A DNA stretch of 63,904 nt, taken from DATGLG01 sp035294245 (GTDB lineage: Bacteria; Pseudomonadota; Alphaproteobacteria; JACZXZ01). Below the pieces are notes generated by a model that was not told the origin of the DNA, ran no database searches, and saw nothing but the letters and a program-made list of their open reading frames with translations. The DNA is taken from NCBI GenBank assembly GCA_035294245.1, contig DATGLG010000021.1, forward strand, positions 1-63,904, in the 5' to 3' direction. Both the position numbers and the translations under genes were made by a program. Shown piece after piece: positions 40,163 to 47,366 of this stretch (positions within the stretch are counted from its first letter, which is position 1; each line of letters opens with the position of its first letter).

Positions 40163-41973
40163 GCAGGCCCATCGCCATCGTCGCGCTGAGCGAGAGCGCT
40201 TTGCCCTTGGCGCAACGCCTCGCCGCCGAAATTCCCGATGCGCAGATACACGGCCGCGCGGGGCGCGTGAGCGACGCCGCGCTGCGCTTCTCGAGCACGA
40301 CCGCACATCTCCGCGGCCTCTTCGCCGAAGGCACGGCGATCGTCGGGCTCTGCGCCGCCGGGCTGCTGATCCGCGTCCTGGCGCCGCTCCTCCACGATAA
40401 GCGGCGCGAGCCGCCGGTGCTCGCCGTCGCCGAGGACGGCAGCGCCGTCGTGCCGCTGCTCGGCGGCCATCACGGCGCCAACGAGCTGGCGCGGCGCATC
40501 GCGGCGTTGCTGGGCGTGGCGCCGGCCATCACCACCGCGGGCGATCTCCGCTTCGGCGTCGCCCTCGATGAGCCGCCCCCCGGCTACCGCCTCGCCAATC
40601 ACCGGCACGTCAGGCCCTTCACCGCGGCACTCCTCGCCGGTGCCAAGGTCCGCGTCGAGGGCGAGGCACCCTGGCTCGCCGCAAGCGCATTGCCCATCGA
40701 CGACAACGGCGCGCTCACCATCCGCGTGAGCGAGGCGATGGGGGAGGGTGCTCCCGACCGGCTGCTCTATCGCCCGACGACGCTCGCCGTCGGCGTCGGC
40801 TGCGAGCGCGAGGCCGATCCGGCGGAGCTGATCAATCTCGTGCAGAGCTGGCTCGACGATTGCGAGCTTGCCTCGGAAGCCGTTGCCGGCCTCTTCTCCA
40901 TCGACCTCAAGGCCGACGAGCGGGCGGTCCTGTGCGCCGCCGAGTGGTTCGGCGTGCCCGCGCGCTTCTTCACCGCCGCGGAGCTGGAGGCGCAAGCTCC
41001 TCGCCTTGCCACACCCTCCGAAATTGTGTTCCGCGAGACCGGCTGCCACGGGGTCGCGGAGGGCGCCGCCCTTGCTGCGGTCGGGCCGGGGGGCGCTTTG
41101 GTGCTGCCCAAGCAGATCGGCGAGGGCGTCACCTGCGCCATTGCGCGCGCGCCGCGGCCCATCGATCCGATCCGGCTCGGCCGCGCGCGAGGCCGGCTTT
41201 CCGTCATCGGCATCGGGCCGGGTGCCGATGAGTGGCTGACGCCCGAGGCGCGCGGCCTCCTTGCCGCGGCGGATGACCTCGTCGGCTATCGCCTCTATCT
41301 CGACCTCCTCGGGCCGCTCGCTCGCGGCAAGGCGCAGCATGGCTTCGCCCTCGGCGAGGAGGAGGCGCGGGTGCGCCATGCCCTGACGCTGGCGGCCCAG
41401 GGCCGCGAGGTAGCTCTCGTCTCCTCGGGGGATCCGGGCATCTACGCCATGGCGTCCCTCGCCTTCGAGCTGGTCGAGGCGGGTCCGCCGGAATGGCAGC
41501 GGGTCGCCCTGCGCGTCGCCCCCGGCATCTCGGCGATGCAGGCCGCCGCCGCGCGGATCGGCGCCCCCCTCGGCCATGATTTCTGCGCGATCTCGCTCTC
41601 CGACCTGCTGACGCCCTGGCCCGTGATCGAGCGGCGCCTCGCCGCGGCCGCCCAAGGCGATTTCGTCGTGGCCCTCTACAATCCGGTCTCCCGGCGGCGC
41701 ACGCAGCAGATCGTGGCGGCGCGCGATATTCTCCTTCGCCATCGTGCGCCCGAGACGCCCGTGGTGCTCGCACGCAATCTGGGCCGCGAGAAGGAGAGCG
41801 TGAGCGTGAGCGCCCTCGGCGAGCTGACGCCGGACGGGATCGACATGCTCACCCTCGTGCTGGTCGGCAGCTCGGCGACGCGGCTGCTGCCGCGCCGCGA
41901 CGGCCATGGCTCCAGGGTCTATACGCCCCGCGGCTATCGGCCCGCCGCGGCGACGGCGACGAGCTCGGAATGA
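40159..41973 (+). CDS. cobJ: CbiG-CobJ fusion: cobalt-precorrin-5A hydrolase-like plus precorrin-3B C17-methyltransferase
   Basis: A 604-residue two-domain enzyme. Residues 1 to about 340 are CbiG-like: PIAIVALSESALPLAQRLA, then VGLCAAGLLIRVLAPLL, VPLLGGHHGANELARRIA, and a CobE-like VGVGCEREA region. Residues from about 345 form a CobJ/CbiH methyltransferase with LSVIGIGPGADEWLTPEA, VSSGDPGIYAMA, VAPGISAMQAAAARIGAPLGHDF, and FVVALYNPVSRRR. CbiG belongs to the anaerobic pathway, CobJ acts in both. No CobG or CobZ ring-contraction oxygenase is visible in the window. Confidence 0.93.
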   Translation: MSRPIAIVALSESALPLAQRLAAEIPDAQIHGRAGRVSDAALRFSSTTAHLRGLFAEGTAIVGLCAAGLLIRVLAPLLHDKRREPPVLAVAEDGSAVVPLLGGHHGANELARRIAALLGVAPAITTAGDLRFGVALDEPPPGYRLANHRHVRPFTAALLAGAKVRVEGEAPWLAASALPIDDNGALTIRVSEAMGEGAPDRLLYRPTTLAVGVGCEREADPAELINLVQSWLDDCELASEAVAGLFSIDLKADERAVLCAAEWFGVPARFFTAAELEAQAPRLATPSEIVFRETGCHGVAEGAALAAVGPGGALVLPKQIGEGVTCAIARAPRPIDPIRLGRARGRLSVIGIGPGADEWLTPEARGLLAAADDLVGYRLYLDLLGPLARGKAQHGFALGEEEARVRHALTLAAQGREVALVSSGDPGIYAMASLAFELVEAGPPEWQRVALRVAPGISAMQAAAARIGAPLGHDFCAISLSDLLTPWPVIERRLAAAAQGDFVVALYNPVSRRRTQQIVAARDILLRHRAPETPVVLARNLGREKESVSVSALGELTPDGIDMLTLVLVGSSATRLLPRRDGHGSRVYTPRGYRPAAATATSSE

Positions 41974-42737
41974 CCGTGCATTTCATCGGCGCGGGTCCCG
42001 GTGCCGCCGACCTCATCACCGTGCGGGGCCGCGATCTCATCGCGCGCTCGCCGGTCTGCCTCTATGCGGGCTCGCTGGTTCCGGAGGCGGTGATCGCCCA
42101 TGCGCCGCCGGGGGCGCGCGTCGTCGATACGGCGCCTCTCACCCTCGACGAGATCGTGGCCGAGATGCTCGCGGCCCACGAGGCCGGGCTCGAGGTGGCG
42201 CGCGTGCATTCGGGGGACCCTTCCCTCTACGGCGCCGTCGCCGAGCAGATGCGGCACCTCGACGCGCTCGGCATCGCCTATGACGTGACCCCCGGCGTCC
42301 CCGCTTTCGCCGCCGCCGCCGCGGCGCTCAAATGCGAGCTGACCCTGCCCGAGGTCAGCCAGACCGTGGTGCTTACGCGCACGGCGATGAAGGCGTCGCC
42401 CATGCCCGAGGGCGAGGAGCTCGAATCCCTCGGCCGCGCTCGCGCCACCCTCGCGATCCACCTCTCGATCCGCAATCTGCGCGCCATCGTCGCGGCGCTC
42501 GGGCCCCATTACGGCGCCGATTGCCCCGTCGCCGTCGTCTACCGCGCGAGCTGGCCCGACGAGGCGATCATCCGCGGGACCCTTGCCGACATCGCCGGCA
42601 AGGTGCGCGCCGCCAAGCTGACGCGCACGGCCCTCGTGCTGGTGGGACGGGTGCTGGCGCCGGGCGATTTCCGCGCGAGCGCCCTCTACGATCCCCGCCA
42701 TGCTCATCTCCTGCGCCCGCGGCGGAGGAGATCATAG
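41970..42737 (+). CDS. cobM: Precorrin-4 C11-methyltransferase
   Basis: A 255-residue methyltransferase with VHFIGAGPGAADLITVRGRDL, VCLYAGSLVPEAV, RVHSGDPSLYGAVAEQM, and TPGVPAFAAAAAALKCELTLP, all CobM/CbiF signatures. Last gene of the cob operon, overlapping the fusion gene by ATGA. Operon members not found here include cobK, cobB, cobF, cobS, cobT, cobD and cobV. Confidence 0.96.
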   Translation: MTVHFIGAGPGAADLITVRGRDLIARSPVCLYAGSLVPEAVIAHAPPGARVVDTAPLTLDEIVAEMLAAHEAGLEVARVHSGDPSLYGAVAEQMRHLDALGIAYDVTPGVPAFAAAAAALKCELTLPEVSQTVVLTRTAMKASPMPEGEELESLGRARATLAIHLSIRNLRAIVAALGPHYGADCPVAVVYRASWPDEAIIRGTLADIAGKVRAAKLTRTALVLVGRVLAPGDFRASALYDPRHAHLLRPRRRRS

Positions 42738-43009
42738 GAATTGCGAGCTCGCGCGCCTCTTGTTTTTGAGTCGCCGCTGTCGCATCGTCGTGCCCGGACT
42801 TGTTCCGGGCACCCACGCCGTCCTTCCTCGGATTGCAAGACGTGGACGGCCGGCACGGAGGCCAGCCGTGACGCAAGTGAGTCCTTCTGTCGCACCTGCA
42901 CGCGACGCCGCCCTCCAGGTAGCCCTGCGCGCAAGCTGGAATCGAGTAGGCCCGGGGCCTTAGGGCGATGGCCGAGAAGCTAAGCATTAGCTACCTCAGT
43001 AGCTCGGTT
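42738..43009. repeat. Intergenic region with palindromic repeat
   Basis: No gene is supported. At about 42785-42850 a repeat reads GTCGTGCCCGGAC then GTTCCGGGCAC (a hairpin), followed by CACGCCGTCCTTC. A related unit lies at 49830-49920. A short inverted pair, GCTACCT/AGTAGC, lies near 42990-43003. Confidence 0.5.
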
Positions 43010-43013
43010 CTAG

Positions 43014-43181
43014 TGACTAACGTCTCTCATTTCGATTCCCCCATGTCACCCCGGCCGAGCGGGACGCAAGAGCCGGGGGCCATCGCGCAATGGTATCATA
43101 TGGGCCCCGGATCGCGCCGTGCTCCCGCACGGCTTGCCCGGGGTGACGAATAAAACGGATGCAACTGTCGGATTCGCTCCA
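43014..43181. mobile_element. Element B, copy 1 (168 bp), CTAG target duplication
   Basis: The sequence from TGACTAACGTCTCTC to GATTCGCTCCA is repeated in inverted orientation at 58931-59098 at the same length. It is flanked on both sides by CTAG (43010-43013 and 43182-43185), a probable target duplication. The ends match the element A ends only loosely (TG...CA with shared patches such as ATTTCGATTC). It has no coding capacity, so it is a MITE-like element. The antitoxin gene begins just beyond its right flank. Confidence 0.7.
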
Positions 43182-43200
43182 CTAGCTAATGAGGTTGCTC

Positions 43201-43434
43201 ATGGGCGGTACTTTCGAAGTATGTGATGCCGCAACACAGCTTCCTCAGCTTCTTGCGCGTGTCGAGGCGGGGGAGGTGCTGACCATCGCGCGTGACGGCA
43301 AGCCCGTGGCGCGTCTGGTTCCGGTCACGACCAAGGGCAAGCGAAAGTTCGGTGCCATGCGCGGCAAGATCGCCATCGGCCCGGCTTTCTTCGAGCCTTT
43401 GTCGGAGAACGAGCTGGAAGCGTGGCGGCAATAA
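43201..43434 (+). CDS. Phd/YefM-family antitoxin, orphan
   Basis: A 77-residue DNA-binding antitoxin of the Phd/YefM type: FEVCDAATQLPQLLARVEAGEVLTIARDGKPVARLVP is the standard fold in outline, followed by a toxin-binding tail (IAIGPAFFEPLSENELEAW). GAGG precedes the ATG at 43201; an ATG 12 bases upstream is the alternative. No toxin gene follows: the next gene is an aldo/keto reductase on the other strand. The antitoxin is therefore solitary, and element B lies immediately upstream. Confidence 0.8.
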   Translation: MGGTFEVCDAATQLPQLLARVEAGEVLTIARDGKPVARLVPVTTKGKRKFGAMRGKIAIGPAFFEPLSENELEAWRQ

Positions 43435-43446
43435 GATCAGCAGCCT

Positions 43447-44391
43447 TCACCCCTTCTTCGTGATGCGGTCGACCTCGGCCATCTCCTCGGCGGTGAGCGC
43501 CCAGCCGACAGCCTTGACGTTCTGCGCGAGCTGCTCGGGCTTGGTGGCGCCGGCGATGACGCTCGCCACGCCGGGGCGCGCCGCGAGCCAGCTGAAGGCG
43601 AGCTCAAGTAGGCTGTGGCCGCGCTGCGCGCAGAACGCCTGGAGCGCCTCGACGATGGGCCAGTTGGCTTCGGTGGCGAAGCGATCGGCCAGGCGCTGGG
43701 TATTGGCGAGGCGCGTGCCCGCGGGGAGCGGCGCCCCGCGCTTGTATTTTCCGGTGAGGAGCCCGCTCGCCAGGGGAAAGAAGGGCAGGAGGCCGAGCCC
43801 GTAGGCCTCGATCGCCGGAACGAGCTCGCGCTCGATGTCGCGCACGAGGAGGCTGTACTCGTCCTGGCACGAGACGAAGGCGTTGCTGCCGATCTCGCGC
43901 GCCGTCCATTGCGCCTCGACGACCTGCCAGGCCGGCAGGTTGGAGCAGCCGATATAGCGCACCTTGCCCTGGCGGATCAGGTCCTCGAGCGCGCGCAAGG
44001 TCTCCTCGATGGGCGTGAGCGGGTCGGGGCGATGCTGCTGGTAGAGATCGATCCAATCGGTGCGGAGGCGCTTCAGGCTGGCCTCGACGGCGCTCATGAT
44101 GTAGCGGCGCGAGGCGCCCTTGAGCGTCTCCGCCTCGTCCATCGGCATGGCGAATTTGGTTGCGAGCACGATGTCCTTGCGCCGCTTGCCGAGGATTTGG
44201 CCCAGGCAGTCCTCCGAGCCTCCGCGCTCGCCATAGATGTCCGCGGTGTCGAAAAGCGTGATGCCGAGATCGAGGGCCTTGTGCACCACCTTGCGCGACG
44301 CCCCGAGATCGATGCGGCCGCCGAAATTGTTGCAACCGAGACCGACGAGGGAGACCCGCAGGCCGGATCGTCCGAGATTGCGCAGTTCCAT
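43447..44391 (-). CDS. Aldo/keto reductase
   Basis: A 314-residue NADPH-dependent TIM-barrel oxidoreductase. The catalytic set is visible: D and Y in ITLFDTADIYGERGGSE, K in VLATKFAMP, and H in DLYQQHRPDP. The C-terminal VIAGATKPEQLAQNVKAV binds the cofactor. It starts 71 bases after the ketopantoate reductase-like gene on the same strand, so both may be transcribed from the TPP-riboswitch leader. The substrate is unknown. Confidence 0.92.
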   Translation of the reverse strand: MELRNLGRSGLRVSLVGLGCNNFGGRIDLGASRKVVHKALDLGITLFDTADIYGERGGSEDCLGQILGKRRKDIVLATKFAMPMDEAETLKGASRRYIMSAVEASLKRLRTDWIDLYQQHRPDPLTPIEETLRALEDLIRQGKVRYIGCSNLPAWQVVEAQWTAREIGSNAFVSCQDEYSLLVRDIERELVPAIEAYGLGLLPFFPLASGLLTGKYKRGAPLPAGTRLANTQRLADRFATEANWPIVEALQAFCAQRGHSLLELAFSWLAARPGVASVIAGATKPEQLAQNVKAVGWALTAEEMAEVDRITKKG

Positions 44392-44462
44392 GGGGGTCCT
44401 TTGTTGAGGAGATCGAGAAAGACGAGGGCGCTATCTTTCTCCCGATCGGGCCGCTCCCGCAA

Positions 44463-45476
44463 TCACGAACTGGTTACCGCCGCCGGAGCGAGAGGCGCGT
44501 AAAGCCCGGCCTCGCGCCCGCGCGCCGCGGCCAAGGCGAGGATGACGTCGATGGTCGGCGTCGGCACGCCGGTCAAGCGGCCGAGCTCCTGCACCGCCGT
44601 CACGAGGGCGTCGATCTCGAGGGAGCGCTCGCGCTCCAGGTCCTGGAGCATGGACATCTTGTGTCCGGCGACGGCACCCGCGGCATCCAAGCGGCGCGCG
44701 ATCATCGCCTCGGGAATGCGGATGTCGAGGGCCTCGGTCACCGCCTTGGCCTCGCGCATCATCGCCTCGCAGAGGCTGCGCAGCGGCGGCTCGGCCACGA
44801 TGCGGTCGAGCGTGGCGTGGGTCAGGACGCTGATCGGATTGAAGCAGACGTTCCCCCACAGCTTGAGCCAGACGTTCCAGCGCACGTCGTCGCGAATCGG
44901 TGCCTCGAAGCCGGCATCGGCGAGGGCCTCGCTCAGCAGGACGATGCGCGCCGAGCGGCTGCGATCGGGCTCGCCCAGGGTGAAGCGCTTGAGCGCATGG
45001 TGGGCGACGATGCCGGGGGCCACGATCTCGCAGGCGGGATCGACGACGCAGCCGATCGCGCGCTCGGGGCCGATATGCCGCCACTGCCGGCCGCCGGGAT
45101 CGACGGCGGCGAGATGGCGGCCCTCGAAGCGACCGCCCGTCTTATAGAAGTACCACCACGGGATGCCGTTCATGGCGGTGACGACGGCGGTGCGCGGGCC
45201 GAGGAGGGGCGCAAAGGCTTCGGCGCTCTCATAAGCCTGATGGGCCTTGAGCGCGCAGATCACGAAATCCTGGGGGCCGAAGGCTGCAGGATCGTCGCTC
45301 GCCGGGATTGCCGCATTCTTCTCGCCGCCCTCGATGCGGAGGGTGAGCCCGCGGCGGCGGATCGCCTCGAGATGGGCGCCGCGGGCGATCACCGAGACGG
45401 CATGGCCCTTGAGCGCCAGCTCGACGGCGAGATAGCTGCCGATGGCCCCGGCCCCGAAGACGCAGATTCTCAACAT
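44463..45476 (-). CDS. Ketopantoate reductase-like (PanE/ApbA family) protein
   Basis: A 337-residue Rossmann protein of the 2-dehydropantoate 2-reductase family. It starts ICVFGAGAIGSYLAVELALKG for NADP binding, continues DFVICALKAHQ and NGIPWWYF, and has a C-terminal helical domain with KLWGNVCFNPISVLTHAT, where catalytic Lys and Asn normally fall. GGGGAG precedes the ATG. A TPP riboswitch lies about 90 bases upstream, which is not usual for panE. The enzyme may reduce a 2-keto acid other than ketopantoate. Confidence 0.87.
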   Translation of the reverse strand: MLRICVFGAGAIGSYLAVELALKGHAVSVIARGAHLEAIRRRGLTLRIEGGEKNAAIPASDDPAAFGPQDFVICALKAHQAYESAEAFAPLLGPRTAVVTAMNGIPWWYFYKTGGRFEGRHLAAVDPGGRQWRHIGPERAIGCVVDPACEIVAPGIVAHHALKRFTLGEPDRSRSARIVLLSEALADAGFEAPIRDDVRWNVWLKLWGNVCFNPISVLTHATLDRIVAEPPLRSLCEAMMREAKAVTEALDIRIPEAMIARRLDAAGAVAGHKMSMLQDLERERSLEIDALVTAVQELGRLTGVPTPTIDVILALAAARGREAGLYAPLAPAAVTSS

Positions 45477-45483
45477 GGCGGCT

Positions 45484-45519
45484 CTCCCCGGCTAAGCGCG
45501 TTGCGGCCGATCCGGGGAG
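45484..45519 (-). promoter_or_regulatory. Putative Shine-Dalgarno-sequestering hairpin
   Basis: In the minus-strand mRNA, CTCCCCGG (from 45519 to 45512) is perfectly complementary to CCGGGGAG (from 45491 to 45484). The second arm contains the GGGGAG Shine-Dalgarno site 7 bases before the start codon. With the TPP aptamer just upstream, this fits an expression platform acting on translation initiation. Confidence 0.6.
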
Positions 45520-45565
45520 GGCGGGTTTCGCGCCTCGGCCCTTAGCGAGGCAATCATTGGTCCCA

Positions 45566-45678
45566 GTCCCTACGCCGGCATGACCCGGATCAGGTTCTCA
45601 GGGTTCCCGCGCTGCGCCTGCTCGCTCGGAAGATGCGCCGGCGGTGTCTCAGCCCCCTGACGGGGCTCCCCTCGGAAT
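45566..45678 (-). promoter_or_regulatory. TPP (thi-box) riboswitch
   Basis: Read on the minus strand, the conserved elements are GGGGCTGAGA in the 5' half and ACCCTGAGAACCTGATCCGG followed by GTCATGCCGGCGTAGGGA in the 3' half. These agree with the thi-box consensus in order and spacing, with a ~40-base variable P3 arm between. It precedes the ketopantoate reductase-like gene and, behind it, an aldo/keto reductase. Confidence 0.93.
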
Positions 45679-45800
45679 GCGGGCAAGAGTGCCCGGCCGA
45701 TCCCATCGCGTCAAGCGGCGCCGATGTGGAGGTGGCGGCGCGCCGCTTCCGCCGCGGCGGAGCCCATGCCATGATGCCGGGCGCGACGCGGAGGGGGCGA

Positions 45801-47336
45801 ATGGTCTCGCGGCACACGGATGTGCTGGTGGTCGGCGCAGGGCCGGTCGGCCTCGCCATGGCCGCGGAGCTGCGGCGCCACGGCGTCGCCCTGCGCATCG
45901 TCGACAAGGCGCCCACGCGCAGCAGCAAGTCCAAGGCCCTCGTCGTCTGGAGCCGCACCCTCGAGATGATGGCGGCGATGGGCTGCGCCGAGCGCGTGAT
46001 CGCCGCGGGCACGCGCGTGGCCTACGCCAATATCTATGCGCGACGGCGCCGCCTCGCCCGCATCGCCCTCGACGGGATCGACAGCCCCTATCCGGGCGCG
46101 GTGTTCCTGCCCCAGAGCGAGACGGAGCGCCTGCTCGACGAGCATCTCGCATCGCTCGGCGGCGCCGTCGAGCGTGGCGTCGAGCTCGTCGATCTCGCGC
46201 AGGACGAGAGCGGCGTCCTCGCCACCCTCGTCCACGGCGACGGCGAGCAGGAGAGCCTGCGCGCCGAATGGCTCATCGCCTGCGACGGCGCCCACAGCGC
46301 GGTGCGGCATCTGCTGGGGCTGCCCTTCGTCGGCGAGACGACCGCGAGCGGCTTCATCCTCGCGGATGTGCGCCTCGCCGGCGGCACCCTTGCGGGTGAC
46401 GAGCTCTCGATCTTCTGGCATCCCGAGGGGGCGCTCGCGATCTTCCCGATCGGCGCCGGGCGCTTTCGCATCGTCGCCGATCTCGGCGTTGCGGCCACGG
46501 CCGCGCCGCACGCCGAGCCGACCCTCGCCGACGTGCAGGCGGCGCTCGACCGGCGCGGACCCGGCGGGCTCGAGGCGCGCGATCCCGTCTGGCTCTCCCA
46601 TTTCCGCATCAACGAGCGCATGCTGCGCGACTATCGCGCCGGCCGCGTCTTCCTCGCCGGCGACGCCGCGCATATCCACAGCCCGGTGGGCGGGCAAGGC
46701 ATGAATACCGGCATCCAGGACGCCTGCGGCCTGGCCTGGCGCCTCGCCCTCGTCTGCCGCGGCCGCGGCCGCGACGGCGTGCTGCTCGACAGCTACAGCG
46801 CCGAGCGCAGCGCCGTGGGTGCGATGGTGCTGCGCAATGCCCGCCGGGCCACGCGCCTCGCCCTCATGCGCAATCCCCTGGGCCAGCTCCTGCGCAACGG
46901 GATCGTCGCCCTCGCCATGCGCCTGCCCGCCGTCAGGCGCCGCTTTGCCGTGATTTTGTCGGAGACCGAGATCGCCTATCCAAAGAGCCCGCTCAGCCAA
47001 GGCGCCGGCGTGGCCGGTGGCATCGGCGCTCCCGGGGATCGCGCGCGGGATGTGCCCCTCGTCGATGATGCGGGCCAGGCGACGAGCCTCCATCGCCTGC
47101 TGCGAAGGGGCCGCTTCGTTCTGATTTGCGGGGCCGGCGATCACGCCATCCGCGACATGGCCAGCCGCCATGGCGATGTCCTCGTCACAGCGGCACGACC
47201 TGAAGGCGGGGGCGCCGCGCAGCGGCCGGCGCTCGCGCTCATCCGCCCCGACGGCTATGTCGGGCTCGTCGCCCGCGCCGGGGATGCCGCTGCCGTCGAG
47301 CGCTATCTCTCCACGCTCCTCAATCCGGGGACGTGA
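45801..47336 (+). CDS. FAD-dependent aromatic-ring-type monooxygenase
   Basis: A 511-residue flavoprotein of the PheA/TfdB class. The FAD motifs are VLVVGAGPVGLAMAAEL (12-17 is GAGPVG), the DG of LIACDGAHSAVRHLLG, and GDAAHIHSPVGGQGMNTG. A C-terminal thioredoxin-like domain (LLRRGRFVLICGAG) is also typical. Such enzymes hydroxylate phenols or related aromatics with NAD(P)H. GGAGGGGG precedes the ATG at 45801; two ATGs 27-33 bases upstream are less good. Divergent from the riboswitch-controlled genes. Substrate unknown. Confidence 0.9.
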   Translation: MVSRHTDVLVVGAGPVGLAMAAELRRHGVALRIVDKAPTRSSKSKALVVWSRTLEMMAAMGCAERVIAAGTRVAYANIYARRRRLARIALDGIDSPYPGAVFLPQSETERLLDEHLASLGGAVERGVELVDLAQDESGVLATLVHGDGEQESLRAEWLIACDGAHSAVRHLLGLPFVGETTASGFILADVRLAGGTLAGDELSIFWHPEGALAIFPIGAGRFRIVADLGVAATAAPHAEPTLADVQAALDRRGPGGLEARDPVWLSHFRINERMLRDYRAGRVFLAGDAAHIHSPVGGQGMNTGIQDACGLAWRLALVCRGRGRDGVLLDSYSAERSAVGAMVLRNARRATRLALMRNPLGQLLRNGIVALAMRLPAVRRRFAVILSETEIAYPKSPLSQGAGVAGGIGAPGDRARDVPLVDDAGQATSLHRLLRRGRFVLICGAGDHAIRDMASRHGDVLVTAARPEGGGAAQRPALALIRPDGYVGLVARAGDAAAVERYLSTLLNPGT

Positions 47337-47358
47337 GCGGCGACGCGTCGCCGCTCAC
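47333..47358. terminator. Perfect 26-base palindrome between convergent genes
   Basis: GTGAGCGGCGACG followed by its exact complement, then TCCTTCTTATT on the plus strand. It includes the TGA of the monooxygenase gene and precedes the convergent stop at 47367. A bidirectional intrinsic terminator is the simplest reading. Confidence 0.65.
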
Positions 47359-47366
47359 GATCCTTC

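Noticed and set aside
42968..43153. A 61-residue plus-strand frame
   Set aside because: It is mostly the translation of element B, and the reverse-complement copy at 58931-59098 shows the same sequence without a preserved gene context.
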